Below, piece after piece: positions 31,678 to 44,795 of a DNA stretch of 64,000 bases. Within the stretch, counting starts at the first letter, position 1. Every line of letters begins with the position of its first letter. The notes below the pieces were generated by a model. That model was not told the DNA's origin. It searched no databases and saw nothing but the letters and a program-made list of their open reading frames with translations. The DNA is from Burkholderiales bacterium (GTDB lineage: Bacteria > Pseudomonadota > Gammaproteobacteria > Burkholderiales > Burkholderiaceae_C). The stretch spans positions 1 to 64,000 of the forward strand of contig JACRAY010000018.1 of the NCBI GenBank assembly GCA_016213325.1. Reading direction: 5' to 3'. The translations under genes and the position numbers were made by a program.

Positions 31678-33515
31678 GCCACCAACCTATCCGCAACATC
31701 GCGATCATCGCGCACGTCGACCACGGCAAGACCACGCTGGTGGACCAGCTGCTGCGCCAGAGCGGCACCTTCCGCGAGAACGAGAAGGTGGCCGAGCGCG
31801 TGATGGACAGCAACGACCTGGAGCGCGAGCGCGGCATCACGATCCTGGCCAAGAACTGCGCCGTGACCTGGAAGGGCACGCACATCAACATCGTCGACAC
31901 GCCCGGCCACGCCGACTTCGGCGGTGAGGTGGAGCGCGCGCTGTCGATGGTGGACGGCGTGGTGCTGCTGATCGACGCGGTGGAAGGCCCGATGCCGCAG
32001 ACGCGCTTCGTGACCAAGAAGGCGCTGGCGCTGGGCCTGAAGCCGATCGTGGTGGTGAACAAGGTGGACCGCCCGGGTTCGCGCCCCGACTACGTGATCA
32101 ACGCGGCGTTCGACCTGTTCGACAAGCTGCACGCCACCGAAGACCAGCTCGACTTCCCGGTGGTGTACGCGTCGGGCCTGAACGGCTGGGCGTCGCTGGA
32201 AGAGGGCGCCACGGGCGAGCAGTGGGGCAAGGACCTGGCGCCGCTGTTCGACACCATCCTGGAACACGTGCCGGCGCACGAGGGCGACCCTGCCGCGCCA
32301 CTGCAGCTGCAGATTTCCAGCATGGACTATTCCAGCTACCTGGGCCGCATCGGCGTGGGCCGCATCAACCAGGGCACGCTGAAGAGCCCGCAGGACGTGG
32401 TGATGATGGCCGGCCCCGAGGGCGCGCTGATCAGGTGCCGCATCAACAACGTGATGACCTTCGAAGGCCTGGAGCGCGTGCCGCTGCAGCCCGGCGACGC
32501 GGCCTATGCAGGCCACATCGTGCTGATCAGCGGCATCGAGGACATCGGGCTGGGCGTGACGATCACCGACCCGCTCGACCCCAAGCCGCTGCCGATGCTG
32601 AAAGTGGACGAGCCGACGCTGACCATGAATTTCCAGGTCAACACCTCGCCGCTGGCGGGCCGCGAAGGCAAGTTCGTCACCAGCCGGCAGCTGCGCGACC
32701 GGCTCGAGCGCGAGCTGCAGTCCAACATGGCGCTGCGCGTGAAGGACACCGACGAGGAGGGCGTGTACGAGGTCTCCGGCCGCGGCGAACTGCACCTGAC
32801 CATCCTGCTGGAGAACATGCGCCGCGAGGGCTACGAGCTGGCTGTGGGCAAGCCGCGCGTCGTCTTCAAGGAAGAAGACGGCGTGCGCAAGGAGCCGATC
32901 GAGCTGCTGACCGTGGACATCGAGGAGGGCCACCAGGGCGGCGTGATGCAGGCACTGGGCGAGCGCAAGGGCGACCTGGTGAACATGGAGCCCGACGGGC
33001 GCGGCCGCGTGCGGCTCGAGTACCGCATCCCGGCGCGCGGCCTCATCGGCTTCCAGAACGAGTTCCTCAACCTCACGCGCGGCACCGGCCTGGCGTCGAA
33101 CATCTTCGACGGCTACGAAGCCTTCAAGGGCGACATCGCCAGCCGCAAGAACGGCGTGCTGATCTCCATGGACGATGGCGAGATCGTCACCTATGCGCTG
33201 GGCAAGCTGGACGACCGCGGCCGCATGTTCGTGAAGGCGGGCGACCCGGTGTACGAAGGCATGATCGTGGGCATCCACAGCCGCGACAACGACCTGGTGG
33301 TGAACGCGGTGCGCATGAAGCAGCTGACCAACTTCCGCGTGTCGGGCAAGGAAGACGCGATCAAGGTCACGCCCCCTATCCAGCTGACGCTGGAGTACGC
33401 AGTGGAATTCATCGAGGACGACGAGCTGGTGGAAATCACGCCCAAGTCGATCCGCCTGCGCAAGCGCTACCTGAAGGAGCACGAGCGCAAGCGCGCCCTT
33501 CGCGAAGCAGCGTGA
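31674..33515 (+). CDS. typA: Ribosome-associated GTPase TypA/BipA
   Basis: BipA is a translational GTPase of the EF-G family linked to 50S assembly at low temperature and to stress. The 613-residue protein has [48 protein letters not shown], the EF-G-like domain III/V segments, and the BipA-specific C-terminal domain ([21 protein letters not shown] through [19 protein letters not shown]). The ATG at 31674 overlaps the truB stop. The reading frame is open far upstream within truB, but family similarity begins here. Confidence 0.96.
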   Translation: MSHQPIRNIAIIAHVDHGKTTLVDQLLRQSGTFRENEKVAERVMDSNDLERERGITILAKNCAVTWKGTHINIVDTPGHADFGGEVERALSMVDGVVLLIDAVEGPMPQTRFVTKKALALGLKPIVVVNKVDRPGSRPDYVINAAFDLFDKLHATEDQLDFPVVYASGLNGWASLEEGATGEQWGKDLAPLFDTILEHVPAHEGDPAAPLQLQISSMDYSSYLGRIGVGRINQGTLKSPQDVVMMAGPEGALIRCRINNVMTFEGLERVPLQPGDAAYAGHIVLISGIEDIGLGVTITDPLDPKPLPMLKVDEPTLTMNFQVNTSPLAGREGKFVTSRQLRDRLERELQSNMALRVKDTDEEGVYEVSGRGELHLTILLENMRREGYELAVGKPRVVFKEEDGVRKEPIELLTVDIEEGHQGGVMQALGERKGDLVNMEPDGRGRVRLEYRIPARGLIGFQNEFLNLTRGTGLASNIFDGYEAFKGDIASRKNGVLISMDDGEIVTYALGKLDDRGRMFVKAGDPVYEGMIVGIHSRDNDLVVNAVRMKQLTNFRVSGKEDAIKVTPPIQLTLEYAVEFIEDDELVEITPKSIRLRKRYLKEHERKRALREAA

Positions 33516-34384
33516 GGCTCACCCACACCCGCGCCGTCTTCCTGATGGTGGCGGTGACCCTCATGTGGTCCATTGCCGGTGTCGTCACGCGCCACCTGGA
33601 GCACGCGCGCAGCTTCGAGATCACCTTCTGGCGCAGCTTCTTCACGATGGCGTCGCTGCTCGTGATCCTGCCTTTGGTGCAAGGCCGCGAGGTGTTCTCG
33701 AAGATCCGCCGCGGCCCTGCGGCGCTGTGGGTTTCGGGCGCCTGCTGGAGCGTGATGTTCACCGCGTTCATGCTGGCGCTCACGCTCACCAGCGTCGCCA
33801 ACGTGCTGGTGACCATGTCGCTCGGGCCGTTCCTCACGGCGCTGATTGCACGCGTGTTCATCGGCCATCGCATCCCTGCGCGCACCTGGGCTGCCATCGT
33901 CGTGGCGGGCGCCGGCATCGCTTACATGTATGCGGCGCAGCTGGAAGCGGGCGGCATCGCCGGCACACTGGTCGCGTTGTGCGTCCCGGTTGCGGGCGCC
34001 ATCAACTGGACCGTGACGCAACGCTCGCATGCGGCCGGGCAGGACGTCGACCTGGTTCCCGCGGTGCTGGTGGGCGCCACGATTTCGTCGCTGGCTACGC
34101 TGCCGCTGGCACTGCCGTTCGCAGCCACGCCGCACGACCTGTGGCTGCTGGCGCTGCTGGGGCTGGTGCAACTCGCCATCCCCTGCACGCTCGCCGTGGT
34201 GTGCGCGCGGGTGTTGAAGGCGCCCGAGGTCGCCTTGCTCGCGCTGCTCGAGGTGATCTTCGGCATCGCGCTGGCCTGGGTCGGTGCGGGGGAAGCGCCG
34301 GGCAGCACCGTGCTGGCCGGCGGCGCGCTGGTGATCGGGGCGCTCGTCGCGAACGAGCTGGTGGGCTGGCGCGAACGCGCCTAA
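33512..34384 (+). CDS. EamA/DMT-family transporter
   Basis: The 290-residue protein has ten hydrophobic segments in two five-helix halves, the EamA pattern. It opens with VFLMVAVTLMWSIAGVVTRHLEHARSFEITFWR, including the W-SIAG motif of the first repeat. The second half has EVALLALLEVIFGIALAWVGAGEAP. EamA transporters export amino acids or other small metabolites; the substrate is not assignable. A GTG start at 33512 overlapping the typA stop (GTGA) is chosen for coupling; ATG 33545 is an alternative. Confidence 0.85.
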   Translation: MRLTHTRAVFLMVAVTLMWSIAGVVTRHLEHARSFEITFWRSFFTMASLLVILPLVQGREVFSKIRRGPAALWVSGACWSVMFTAFMLALTLTSVANVLVTMSLGPFLTALIARVFIGHRIPARTWAAIVVAGAGIAYMYAAQLEAGGIAGTLVALCVPVAGAINWTVTQRSHAAGQDVDLVPAVLVGATISSLATLPLALPFAATPHDLWLLALLGLVQLAIPCTLAVVCARVLKAPEVALLALLEVIFGIALAWVGAGEAPGSTVLAGGALVIGALVANELVGWRERA

Positions 34385-34390
34385 CGGGCG

Positions 34391-34867
34391 TCAGCGGTTG
34401 CGCGTCTTCAGCGCCCGCTCCACCTCGCGCTTGCCCTCGCGATCCTTGATGGTGTCGCGCTTGTCGTGCGTGGCCTTGCCCTTGGCCAGCGCGATCTCCA
34501 ACTTGACCCTGCCGTTCTTCCAGTGCAGGTTGAGCGGCACCAGCGTGTAGCCCTTCTGCTCGACCTTGCCGACCAGCCGCTTGATCTCTTCCTTGTGCAT
34601 CAGGAGCTTCTTGGTACGCGCCTGCTCCGGCTTGACGTGCGTGGACGCGGTCCTGAGCGGGCTGATCTGGCAGCCGATCACGTACAGCTCGCCGTCGCGG
34701 ATCACCACGTAGCCGTCGGTGAGCTGCGCCTTGCCTTCACGCAGGGCCTTCACTTCCCAGCCTTGCAGCACCATGCCGGCCTCGTACCTCTCCTCGAAGA
34801 AGTAATTGAACGAAGCCTTCTTGTTCTCGGCGATGCGGGCCGAGCCCGCGTCCTTCTTTTGCGTCAT
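34391..34867 (-). CDS. smpB: SsrA-binding protein SmpB
   Basis: SmpB binds tmRNA and is essential for trans-translation on stalled ribosomes. The 158-residue protein shows [77 protein letters not shown] and a basic C-terminal tail that enters the mRNA channel. MTQKKDAG at 34867 is the usual family start. It is divergent from ratA and convergent with the EamA gene. No tmRNA gene is seen in the window. Confidence 0.96.
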   Translation of the reverse strand: MTQKKDAGSARIAENKKASFNYFFEERYEAGMVLQGWEVKALREGKAQLTDGYVVIRDGELYVIGCQISPLRTASTHVKPEQARTKKLLMHKEEIKRLVGKVEQKGYTLVPLNLHWKNGRVKLEIALAKGKATHDKRDTIKDREGKREVERALKTRNR

Positions 34868-34897
34868 GTGCCGACAGGTGGGGCCGCGCGGCTTCTC

Positions 34898-34903
34898 TAC
34901 AAT
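34898..34903 (+). promoter_or_regulatory. -10 element of ratA-rnfH
   Basis: TACAAT lies 26 bases before the ratA ATG, between the divergent smpB and ratA genes. Confidence 0.5.
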
Positions 34904-34929
34904 GCCGCGGGAGAGCGCCATTGTCGCCC

Positions 34930-35379
34930 ATGAAGACCGTCCACAAGTCCGTGCTCATCTGGTACAGCGCCGAAGAAATGTACGCGCTGGTCACCGACGT
35001 CCCCAAGTACAGCGAATTCCTGCCTTGGTGCGACCACGCGTCCCTGCTCGCCCAGGGCGACAACCGAGTGAAGGCCGAGATCGGCATGGCCTTCAGCGGC
35101 ATCCACCAGACCTTCACCACGCACAACGAGAACGTGCCGGGGCGGCAGGTGGTCATGAAGCTCGTCGACGGCCCGTTCTCGCACCTGGACGGCATCTGGA
35201 AGTTCATTCCCCTCGGCCAGCCCGGCCAACGCGCGTGCAAGGTGGAGCTCGAACTGGCCTACGCCTTCAAGAACTCGGCCCTCGACGCCCTGGTGGGCCC
35301 GGTGTTCGACAAGATCGCGGGCAGCCTGGTGGATGCGTTCGTGAAGCGCGCCGAGCACATCTATGGTGAAACCGCCTGA
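34930..35379 (+). CDS. ratA: RatA/COQ10-like START-domain protein
   Basis: The 149-residue protein is of the polyketide cyclase/COQ10 START type ([35 protein letters not shown], then [30 protein letters not shown]). In E. coli RatA was described as a 50S-binding inhibitor of subunit joining, while eukaryotic homologues bind coenzyme Q; both are family knowledge and neither is proven here. The smpB-ratA divergent arrangement is widely conserved. It overlaps rnfH by 17 bases. Confidence 0.92.
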   Translation: MKTVHKSVLIWYSAEEMYALVTDVPKYSEFLPWCDHASLLAQGDNRVKAEIGMAFSGIHQTFTTHNENVPGRQVVMKLVDGPFSHLDGIWKFIPLGQPGQRACKVELELAYAFKNSALDALVGPVFDKIAGSLVDAFVKRAEHIYGETA

Positions 35380-35719
35380 GACAGCGCTGTTGCAGGTGGT
35401 CGTTGCGTGGTCACCCGGCCCCCGCGAGGTGCTCGAATGGCCCGTCACGCTGCCGGCCGGCGCCACCTTGCGCCAGGCCGTGCTGGCGAGCGGGCTGCCC
35501 GATGCATGGCCCGGAGCAGACCTGGAGGCCGCAACCGCCGGTATCTGGGGACACAAGGCAGCCTGGGATGCGCCGCTGCGTGACCGTGATCGCGTGGAAA
35601 TCTACCGCGCCCTGAGGGTCGACCCGAAGGTCGCACGGCGCGAGCGCTTCACAAAACAGGGGACAAGAGCCGCGGGGCTCTTTGCCAAGCGGCGCCCGGG
35701 CGCCAAGCCGGGCTACTAG
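35363..35719 (+). CDS. rnfH: RnfH-family ubiquitin-like protein
   Basis: The 118-residue protein has a beta-grasp core (LQVVVAWSPGPREVLEWPVTLPAGATLRQAVLASGLP, then VEIYRALRVDPKVARRERF), characteristic of RnfH/RatB. Its exact role is not established. The basic C-terminal extension (RFTKQGTRAAGLFAKRRPGAKPGY) is common in Burkholderiales members. It overlaps the ratA 3' end and converges on the DUF4124 gene with overlapping stops. Confidence 0.9.
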   Translation: MVKPPETALLQVVVAWSPGPREVLEWPVTLPAGATLRQAVLASGLPDAWPGADLEAATAGIWGHKAAWDAPLRDRDRVEIYRALRVDPKVARRERFTKQGTRAAGLFAKRRPGAKPGY

Positions 35720-36243
35720 GCCGGCTTGCAGTCCTTGGCGATGATGCCTTCGAGGCGCTTCACCTCGGCGGCGCGCTGGGGCTCTTCCATGATCTCGCGC
35801 TCGCCCTTCTCGTTGGTGCGCGCCACGCGCACGCCCGAGTCGAACATCGCCTTGGAGGCCTTGGCGCGCTTGCAGTTGTCGGCACGCATGGCCTGCAATT
35901 CTTCTTCCTGCTTCTTCTTCTTCTCGGCCTCGGCGGCCTCGGCCTGCTTCTTCTTTTCTTCCAGCGCCGAGTCCTTGGTGGGCAGCTTGGGCGCGGCCGG
36001 CTGGGCCGCGGCCACGGGGGTCGTGGCGGCCGGTGCGGGCGCAGCAGGGGCAGCACCCATGGCGGGTGCGCCGCCCTTGGGCATGCCCGGCCCCTTGATG
36101 ATGTTGGCAGCAGGGATGTCGGCGGGCGGCGGCTGGTCGCTGAAGACCTTGCGGCCGCTCTTGTCCACCCACTGCCACTGGGCGAATGCCGCAGCGGGCA
36201 CAGCCAGTGCAGCAGCAAGGAGGAGCAGGCGGATCGGTTTCAT
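35716..36243 (-). CDS. DUF4124-domain exported protein
   Basis: The 175-residue protein has a signal peptide (MKPIRLLLLAAALAVPAAAFA) followed directly by the DUF4124 motif QWQWVDKSGRKVFSDQPPP. A Pro/Ala linker (~50-90), a Lys/Glu-rich coiled coil (~92-118) and a C-terminal region with two Cys (NCKRAKAS, KDCKPA) follow. DUF4124 proteins are periplasmic and common in Burkholderiales upstream of guaB; the function is unknown. It is divergent from guaB. Confidence 0.85.
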   Translation of the reverse strand: MKPIRLLLLAAALAVPAAAFAQWQWVDKSGRKVFSDQPPPADIPAANIIKGPGMPKGGAPAMGAAPAAPAPAATTPVAAAQPAAPKLPTKDSALEEKKKQAEAAEAEKKKKQEEELQAMRADNCKRAKASKAMFDSGVRVARTNEKGEREIMEEPQRAAEVKRLEGIIAKDCKPA

Positions 36244-36350
36244 CCCGCGAAGTTTAGCCCCGGGTACCGCTTGTGCCCTAGTGCTTAGCCCGGGGGTTGC
36301 GCGAATTTAGTCACGATTCCCCCTGCCGGGCTGGGCGAAAACACCACGAG

Positions 36351-36356
36351 TACAAT
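36351..36356 (+). promoter_or_regulatory. -10 element of guaB
   Basis: TACAAT sits 20 bases before the guaB start and is followed by CG and seven T. A GGAG ribosome site lies between it and the ATG. Confidence 0.5.
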
Positions 36357-36376
36357 CGTTTTTTTGGAGCTTTGAC

Positions 36377-37846
<1,470 letters not shown>

Positions 37847-37851
37847 AAATC

Positions 37852-37928
37852 TGGCCAGACTTGCAAAGGTTGGCCCGATTTGCTAAGATCGGGCCAACTT
37901 TTTCCATTTATGGCCAGATTTATGCAAA
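37852..37928. promoter_or_regulatory. Repeated operator-like sites and promoter of the TA pair
   Basis: Three direct copies of TGGCC(A/C)GA(C/T)TT occur at 37852, 37871 and 37911. The middle copy also forms an 11-bp inverted repeat GTTGGCCCGAT / ATCGGGCCAAC (37870-37880 and 37888-37898), whose loop runs into TAAGAT, a possible -10. It is followed by TTTTT. The layout suits autoregulation by the antitoxin, and the inverted repeat could also terminate guaB transcription. Confidence 0.6.
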
Positions 37929-38191
37929 CCGTTCCTGTGCACCAAGCCAAGGACCGCTTCTCTGCATTGCTGCAGGCAGTGGAAGACGGGGAAGAGATCG
38001 TCATCACGCGCCACGGCAAGAAGATCGCGCGGATCGTGAAAGAGACGGAGGCGACGCCCTCCCCGGAAGAACTCGAGCGGCGCCGGCAGGAAGCGATTGC
38101 CGAGCTCGAGAAGTTCCAGGCAGGCGTCAAGCCTGCGGTTGAAGGCTATTCCGACTGGAAGTCGCTGCGCGACGCAGGGCGCAAGTATTGA
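37910..38191 (+). CDS. Type II antitoxin, Phd/YefM family
   Basis: The 93-residue protein has the Phd/YefM DNA-binding N-terminus (VPVHQAKDRFSALLQAVEDGEEIVITRHGKKIARIV) and a charged C-terminal toxin-binding tail ending [13 protein letters not shown]. Phd antitoxins repress their own operon and neutralise the cognate toxin by wrapping the active site. ATG 37910 and ATG 37922 (MQTVPVHQ) are both possible; the latter matches family starts best. Its stop overlaps a TTG start of the PIN-domain toxin (TTGA), the usual coupling. Confidence 0.88.
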   Translation: MARFMQTVPVHQAKDRFSALLQAVEDGEEIVITRHGKKIARIVKETEATPSPEELERRRQEAIAELEKFQAGVKPAVEGYSDWKSLRDAGRKY

Positions 38192-38610
38192 AGCCCATCG
38201 TCATCGATCCTTCTGCGGCGGCCGCGTGGGTGATGCCGGACGAGCGCCTGGCCGCAGCCAACGACCTGTACGCACAGGCCAGGACGATGCCTGACCTGTT
38301 CCATGCACCGCTGCTCTGGCTGTGGGAGATGGGCAACGTCCTGGTCATGGGGCACCGTCGCAAGCGGCTGACGGCGGCTGAGGTGGAACAGGGGCTCGAG
38401 TTGCTCGCATCGGCCCTGATTGTTTTCGATCCTGCCCCCAACCCGCACCGGCGTTCGCAGATCGCTCGCCTGTCGCTCACGCACGACCTCACCTTCTACG
38501 ACGCGAGCTACCTCGAACTCGTGCTTCGCCTCAATGGCCGGCTGGCGTCGCGCGACCGCAAGCTGCTCGACGCCGCGGCGGCCTGCGGCATCGCCTGCCT
38601 CAGTTTCTGA
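38188..38610 (+). CDS. vapC: VapC-type PIN-domain toxin
   Basis: The 140-residue protein is a PIN ribonuclease. Acidic residues are seen in [30 protein letters not shown] and [11 protein letters not shown], consistent with the metal-binding cluster that cuts RNA (tRNA or rRNA in studied VapCs). The start is TTG 38188, overlapping the antitoxin stop. It ends eight bases before guaA, so this cassette is embedded between two GMP-synthesis genes and may be co-transcribed with guaA. Confidence 0.9.
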   Translation: MKPIVIDPSAAAAWVMPDERLAAANDLYAQARTMPDLFHAPLLWLWEMGNVLVMGHRRKRLTAAEVEQGLELLASALIVFDPAPNPHRRSQIARLSLTHDLTFYDASYLELVLRLNGRLASRDRKLLDAAAACGIACLSF

Positions 38611-38618
38611 AAACAGCC

Positions 38619-40232
38619 ATGCAACACGACAAGATCCTCATCCTCGACTTCGGCTCCCAGGTCACGCAGCTGATCGCGCGGCGCGTGCGCGAAGCGCACG
38701 TGTTTTCCGAGGTGCATCCTTGCGACGTCACCGACGACTGGCTCCGGCAGTACGCCGCCGATGGGCGGCTGAAGGGCGTGATCCTCTCGGGCAGCCACGC
38801 CAGCATCTACGAAGAGACCACCGACAAGGCGCCGCCGGCTGTGTTCGAACTCGGCGTGCCGGTGCTGGGCATCTGCTACGGCATGCAGGCCATGGCGCAC
38901 CAGCTGGGCGGCAAGGTCGAAAGCGGGCACAAGCGCGAGTTCGGCTTCGCCTCGGTGCGCGCACGGGGGCATACGGAGCTGCTGCGCGAGATCCAGGACT
39001 ACGCCACGCCGGAAGGCCACGGCATGCTCGACGTGTGGATGTCGCACGGCGACAAGGTGGTCCAGATGCCGCCCGGCTTCAGGCTGATGGCCTCCACCGA
39101 CAGCTGCCCCATTGCGGGGATGGCCGACGAGCATCGCCGGTTCTACGCGGTGCAGTTCCATCCCGAAGTCACGCACACGCGGCAGGGCAGCGCCATCCTG
39201 GAGCGCTTCGTGCGCGGCATCTGCGGGGCCAGGCCCGACTGGGTGATGCGCGACCACATCGCCGAAGCGGTGGCGGCCATCCGCCAGCAAGTCGGCGACG
39301 AGGAAGTGATCCTGGGCCTCTCGGGCGGCGTCGATTCGTCGGTGGCCGCGGCGCTGATCCATCGCGCCATCGGCGACCAGCTGACCTGCGTGTTCGTCGA
39401 CCATGGCCTGCTGCGCCTGCACGAAGGCGACATGGTGATGGACATGTTCGCCGGGCAGCTGCACGCCAAGGTGATCCGCGTCGATGCCGCCGACCTGTTC
39501 CTCGGCAAGCTCGCCGGCGTGAGCGACCCCGAGGCCAAGCGCAAGATCATCGGCGGCCTGTTCGTCGACGTGTTCAAGGCCGAGGCCGAAAAGATCAAGC
39601 AGACGCATTCACGGCATGTGGCATGGCTGGCGCAGGGCACGATCTACCCCGACGTCATCGAGTCGGGCGGCGCCAGGAGCAAGAAGGCCGTCACCATCAA
39701 GAGCCACCACAACGTGGGTGGCCTGCCCGGGCAGCTGGGGCTGAAGCTGCTGGAGCCGCTGCGCGACCTGTTCAAGGACGAAGTGCGCGAGCTGGGTGTC
39801 GCCCTCGGGCTGCCGCCCGACATGGTCTACCGCCATCCCTTCCCCGGCCCGGGCCTGGGCGTGCGCATACTGGGCGAAGTGAAGCGCGAATACGCCGACC
39901 TGCTGCGCGCGGCCGACGCCATCTTCATCGAGGAACTGCACAACCACTGCGACGAGGCGACCGGCAAGAGCTGGTACGACCTGACCAGCCAGGCCTTTAC
40001 CGTGTTCCTGCCGGTGAAGAGCGTGGGCGTCATGGGCGACGGCCGCACTTACGACTACGTCGTGGCTCTCCGCGCAGTGCAGACCAGCGACTTCATGACG
40101 GCTGACTGGGCGGAGCTGCCCTATGCGCTGCTGAAGAAGGTGTCCGGCCGCATCATCAACGAGGTGCGCGGCATCAACCGCGTCACCTACGACGTCAGCA
40201 GCAAGCCGCCGGCTACGATCGAATGGGAGTAG
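38619..40232 (+). CDS. guaA: GMP synthase (glutamine-hydrolysing)
   Basis: GuaA aminates XMP to GMP using ATP and glutamine. The 537-residue enzyme has a class I amidotransferase domain (nucleophile in [16 protein letters not shown]; His/Glu in [10 protein letters not shown]), an ATP pyrophosphatase domain ([16 protein letters not shown]) and the dimerisation domain ending [14 protein letters not shown], the invariant C-terminus. It follows the toxin gene by eight bases and ends at a hairpin shared with the convergent RTX-like gene. Confidence 0.97.
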   Translation: MQHDKILILDFGSQVTQLIARRVREAHVFSEVHPCDVTDDWLRQYAADGRLKGVILSGSHASIYEETTDKAPPAVFELGVPVLGICYGMQAMAHQLGGKVESGHKREFGFASVRARGHTELLREIQDYATPEGHGMLDVWMSHGDKVVQMPPGFRLMASTDSCPIAGMADEHRRFYAVQFHPEVTHTRQGSAILERFVRGICGARPDWVMRDHIAEAVAAIRQQVGDEEVILGLSGGVDSSVAAALIHRAIGDQLTCVFVDHGLLRLHEGDMVMDMFAGQLHAKVIRVDAADLFLGKLAGVSDPEAKRKIIGGLFVDVFKAEAEKIKQTHSRHVAWLAQGTIYPDVIESGGARSKKAVTIKSHHNVGGLPGQLGLKLLEPLRDLFKDEVRELGVALGLPPDMVYRHPFPGPGLGVRILGEVKREYADLLRAADAIFIEELHNHCDEATGKSWYDLTSQAFTVFLPVKSVGVMGDGRTYDYVVALRAVQTSDFMTADWAELPYALLKKVSGRIINEVRGINRVTYDVSSKPPATIEWE

Positions 40233-40257
40233 GGCGGCTACCGCACGGCAGCCGCCC
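40232..40257. terminator. Convergent hairpin between guaA and RTX-like gene
   Basis: GGGCGGCT (40232-40239) pairs with AGCCGCCC (40250-40257) across a 10-base loop. There is no T-run; it may serve both converging genes. Confidence 0.45.
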
Positions 40258-40263
40258 GGCCCG

Positions 40264-40926
40264 TCAGGTGAAAGCTACCGAGATGCCCGCCAGGTCGTCG
40301 AGCGTCAGGCCCACCAGCATGATGGAAGCCACGTCGCCGAAGTGCACCACCACGCCTTCCGCGGCCTGCTCGATGCCGCTGATGCACTGCACGAGTTCGG
40401 TGAGGTCGTCGATGCCGGTGGCCTGCGAATCGAAGCAGATCGTGTCTTCGGTGCAGTCGAAGTCGTTCACCACGAAGTCGCCCGCCGCGTAGAAGCAGAA
40501 GTCGTCGCTGCCCGAGCCGCCAGTGAGCTTGTCCTGGCCGAAGCCGGCCTTTATGAGGTCGTCACCCGTGCCGCCGTCGAGGTCGTCGTTGCCCTGCCCG
40601 CCATCGATGTCGTCGTTGCCGTCGCCGCCCGCGATCGAGTCGTCGCCGTCGGTGCCCGTGAGGGAATCGTCCCCGAGATCGTGGTCCGGGCCGTCGTCGT
40701 CCCCGCCGCCCAGGGAGTCGTCGCCGTCATCCGCTTCGTCGTCGTCGCCGCCCGAGAGCGAATCATCGCCGTCATCCGGGCCGTCGTCGTCGCCACCCGA
40801 GAGCGAATCATCGCCGTCATCCGGGCCGTCGTCGTCGCCACCCGAGAGGGAATCATCGCCCTCTTCGAGGCCATCATCGCCGCCGGGCAGGGTGTCGTCG
40901 TTGTCGTCTTCGGGTTTGTCGTCCAT
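40264..40926 (-). CDS. Asp-rich RTX-like calcium-binding repeat protein
   Basis: The 220-residue protein is extremely acidic. Residues ~10-85 consist of a 15-residue unit [15 protein letters not shown] in near-perfect tandem. Three canonical RTX nonapeptides follow ([27 protein letters not shown]), then a beta-rich C-terminal ~75 residues with four Cys ([27 protein letters not shown]). There is no signal peptide, and the hydrophobic tail ends [12 protein letters not shown], in keeping with type I secretion; no type I exporter is in the window. MDDKPEDD at 40926 is taken as the start. Cys in an RTX protein is unusual. Function unknown; calcium binding is inferred from the nonapeptides. Confidence 0.75.
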   Translation of the reverse strand: MDDKPEDDNDDTLPGGDDGLEEGDDSLSGGDDDGPDDGDDSLSGGDDDGPDDGDDSLSGGDDDEADDGDDSLGGGDDDGPDHDLGDDSLTGTDGDDSIAGGDGNDDIDGGQGNDDLDGGTGDDLIKAGFGQDKLTGGSGSDDFCFYAAGDFVVNDFDCTEDTICFDSQATGIDDLTELVQCISGIEQAAEGVVVHFGDVASIMLVGLTLDDLAGISVAFT

Positions 40927-41024
40927 TTCAGTCCTTGACGGCAAGACCAATGTTGCCGCAGGAGGTAAGGTGACCGCCGAACCTTAAACGAACATGAACG
41001 CAGCGCAGGAAAACGCGCCCGGTG

Positions 41025-41030
41025 CAAAAT
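41025..41030 (+). promoter_or_regulatory. -10-like element before PaiB gene
   Basis: CAAAAT ends eight bases before the ATG at 41038, with no ribosome site between; a near-leaderless transcript is predicted. Confidence 0.35.
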
Positions 41031-41037
41031 CCTTCAC

Positions 41038-41658
41038 ATGTACCAGCCGCCCCACTTCAAGTCGGAAGACCCAGCCATCGCCGCCGACCTGATGCGCGCG
41101 TATCCGTTTGCAAGTCTCATCTCCAATGATGATGCCGGATTTCCATTCGTTACGCACCTGCCGCTGCACCTGCAGGAGCGGGACGGGCGCTTCGTCCTGC
41201 TGGGACATTGCGCCAGGCCCAACCCTCATTGGCGCTACCTGCAATCGAGGCCGCAGGCGCTGGTGACCTTTCTCGGCCCGCACGCCTACCAGTCGCCGCA
41301 GATCTACGCCGACCGGCAGCGCGTGCCGAGCTGGAACTATCTGGCCGTGCACTGCGCCGTCGAGGCGAAGCTGGTGGAAGACGCCCCCTCCAAGGACCGC
41401 CTGCTGAAGAAGCTGATCGGCGACCATGAGCCGCCGTACGCCGAGCAATGGCGCAGCCTGGGCGAGGAGTTCGCGCACAAGATGCTGGCGGGCATCATGG
41501 CCTTCGAGCTCGACGTGGTCCGCTGGGAGTGCAAGCTCAAGCTGAACCAGCACCGCCCCGAGTCGCACGCGAAGATGCGCGAGGGCTATGCGGCGGGCAG
41601 CGCGGATGAACGGGCGCTCGCCGCCTGGATGGACCGGCTGGGCATGAAAGGAAACTGA
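41038..41658 (+). CDS. PaiB-type FMN-binding protein
   Basis: The 206-residue protein matches the FMN-binding split-barrel PaiB family: MYQPPHFKSEDPAIAADLMRAYPFASLIS, then THLPLH, GHCARPNPHWRYL, the YQSPQIYADRQRVPSWNYLAVH core, and a C-terminal KLKLNQHRPESHAKMREGY helix. B. subtilis PaiB is a transcriptional regulator of sporulation and degradative enzymes; the biochemical role here is unproven. It starts a compact four-gene run to the LD-carboxypeptidase. Confidence 0.9.
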   Translation: MYQPPHFKSEDPAIAADLMRAYPFASLISNDDAGFPFVTHLPLHLQERDGRFVLLGHCARPNPHWRYLQSRPQALVTFLGPHAYQSPQIYADRQRVPSWNYLAVHCAVEAKLVEDAPSKDRLLKKLIGDHEPPYAEQWRSLGEEFAHKMLAGIMAFELDVVRWECKLKLNQHRPESHAKMREGYAAGSADERALAAWMDRLGMKGN

Positions 41659-41659
41659 C

Positions 41660-41887
41660 GTGAAGGCAATCTTCGGAGTGCTGGGACTCGTGATCGTGGC
41701 CGTCGTCATCGGCATGCTGGCGAAGAAGCAGGTGTCGTCAGTCGCCATCCCGCAAGTGCCGGTGGCGCCCGGCCAACCTGCTGCCGCGGCGCCCGGCACC
41801 ACGCCCAAGCAGCAGATGGACCAGCTCAAGCAGGGGCTCGAGTCGACGCTGCAGCAGCCCCGCCCGGGCGAAGAGCAGGGCAAGTAG
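41660..41887 (+). CDS. Small single-span membrane protein, hypothetical, 75 aa
   Basis: A GTG start one base after the preceding stop gives MKAIFGVLGLVIVAVVIGMLAKK, a clear N-terminal membrane anchor. A Pro/Ala linker and a Gln-rich helix (TPKQQMDQLKQGLESTLQQ) follow. No family is recognised. The tight spacing (1 base before, 3 after) shows that it belongs to this operon. Confidence 0.7.
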   Translation: MKAIFGVLGLVIVAVVIGMLAKKQVSSVAIPQVPVAPGQPAAAAPGTTPKQQMDQLKQGLESTLQQPRPGEEQGK

Positions 41888-44178
<2,291 letters not shown>

Positions 44179-44193
44179 GGGCGGCGCGGGACA

Positions 44194-44538
44194 TCAGCCC
44201 ATGAGGGGGCTGGGACGCGAGCTGAGGCTGCCGGGCAGCAGGCCGTCGAACATTTCCGTGATGGCCCTGACCTGTTGCCGGGCCGCGGTTTCGCCGTGGA
44301 TCGTGGCCAGGGTAGCCATCAGGTCGCCGCGCAGGTACCACAGGGCCTGGATATCGGCGGCGTAGCGCAGGCGCCGGGTCAGCTGCGGGAAGCGCTTGGG
44401 GCTGTTCTCACCCAGCAGGGCCAGCATGGCTTCGCGGATGTCCTCGGTCCCGTTCTCGAGGGTCGACTCGGTCGGGTTCGAGGCGTGGCCCAACAGGCCG
44501 TAGAGGCTGTTCTTCAGGTTCGGCTTCAGCCAACGCAT
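44194..44538 (-). CDS. Conserved-type hypothetical protein, 114 aa
   Basis: A soluble, mainly helical protein (MRWLKPNLKNSLYGLLGHASNP, then IREAMLALLGE, RRLRYAADIQALWYLRGDLMATLATIHGE, AITEMFDGLLP). I recognise no domain, although it looks like a conserved small Burkholderiales protein. It is convergent with ldcA. Upstream lies a relatively AT-rich stretch that probably holds its promoter. Confidence 0.65.
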   Translation of the reverse strand: MRWLKPNLKNSLYGLLGHASNPTESTLENGTEDIREAMLALLGENSPKRFPQLTRRLRYAADIQALWYLRGDLMATLATIHGETAARQQVRAITEMFDGLLPGSLSSRPSPLMG

Positions 44539-44749
44539 GATGGTCCTGCTCGATCTTCCGCTGCGTGAGGATTCAAAGGTAGGCCCAGCTTAAACAAAGA
44601 GCAAGTCACTTGCGTGAACAAGTTGGCAGGACACAACTAACAAAATCAATGAGTTGGTAACGAATGGTGAAGTTGTTTCTGATTGTTGGGCAACCTGCGG
44701 TCCTCCGACCTAATGTTTGACGTCGTCAAGCAGCTCCACGGCGAGAGGT

Positions 44750-44795
44750 TTCCCGGAACCGGGAACCGGCCGCATCCCATTCCCTGAACCGGGAC
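44750..44795. promoter_or_regulatory. Two dyads 30 bp apart, candidate enhancer sites
   Basis: TTCCCGG-AA-CCGGGAA (44750-44765, perfect 7-bp arms) and TTCCCTG-AA-CCGGGAC (44780-44795) have centres exactly 30 bp apart, about three helical turns. They lie about 78 and 108 bases upstream of the start predicted from the sigma-54 site, the usual place for enhancer-binding proteins. Confidence 0.6.

Noticed and set aside
40700-40870. Short tandem repeats as a CRISPR array
   Set aside because: The 45-bp units are contiguous with no unique spacers and encode the acidic repeat of the RTX-like protein.
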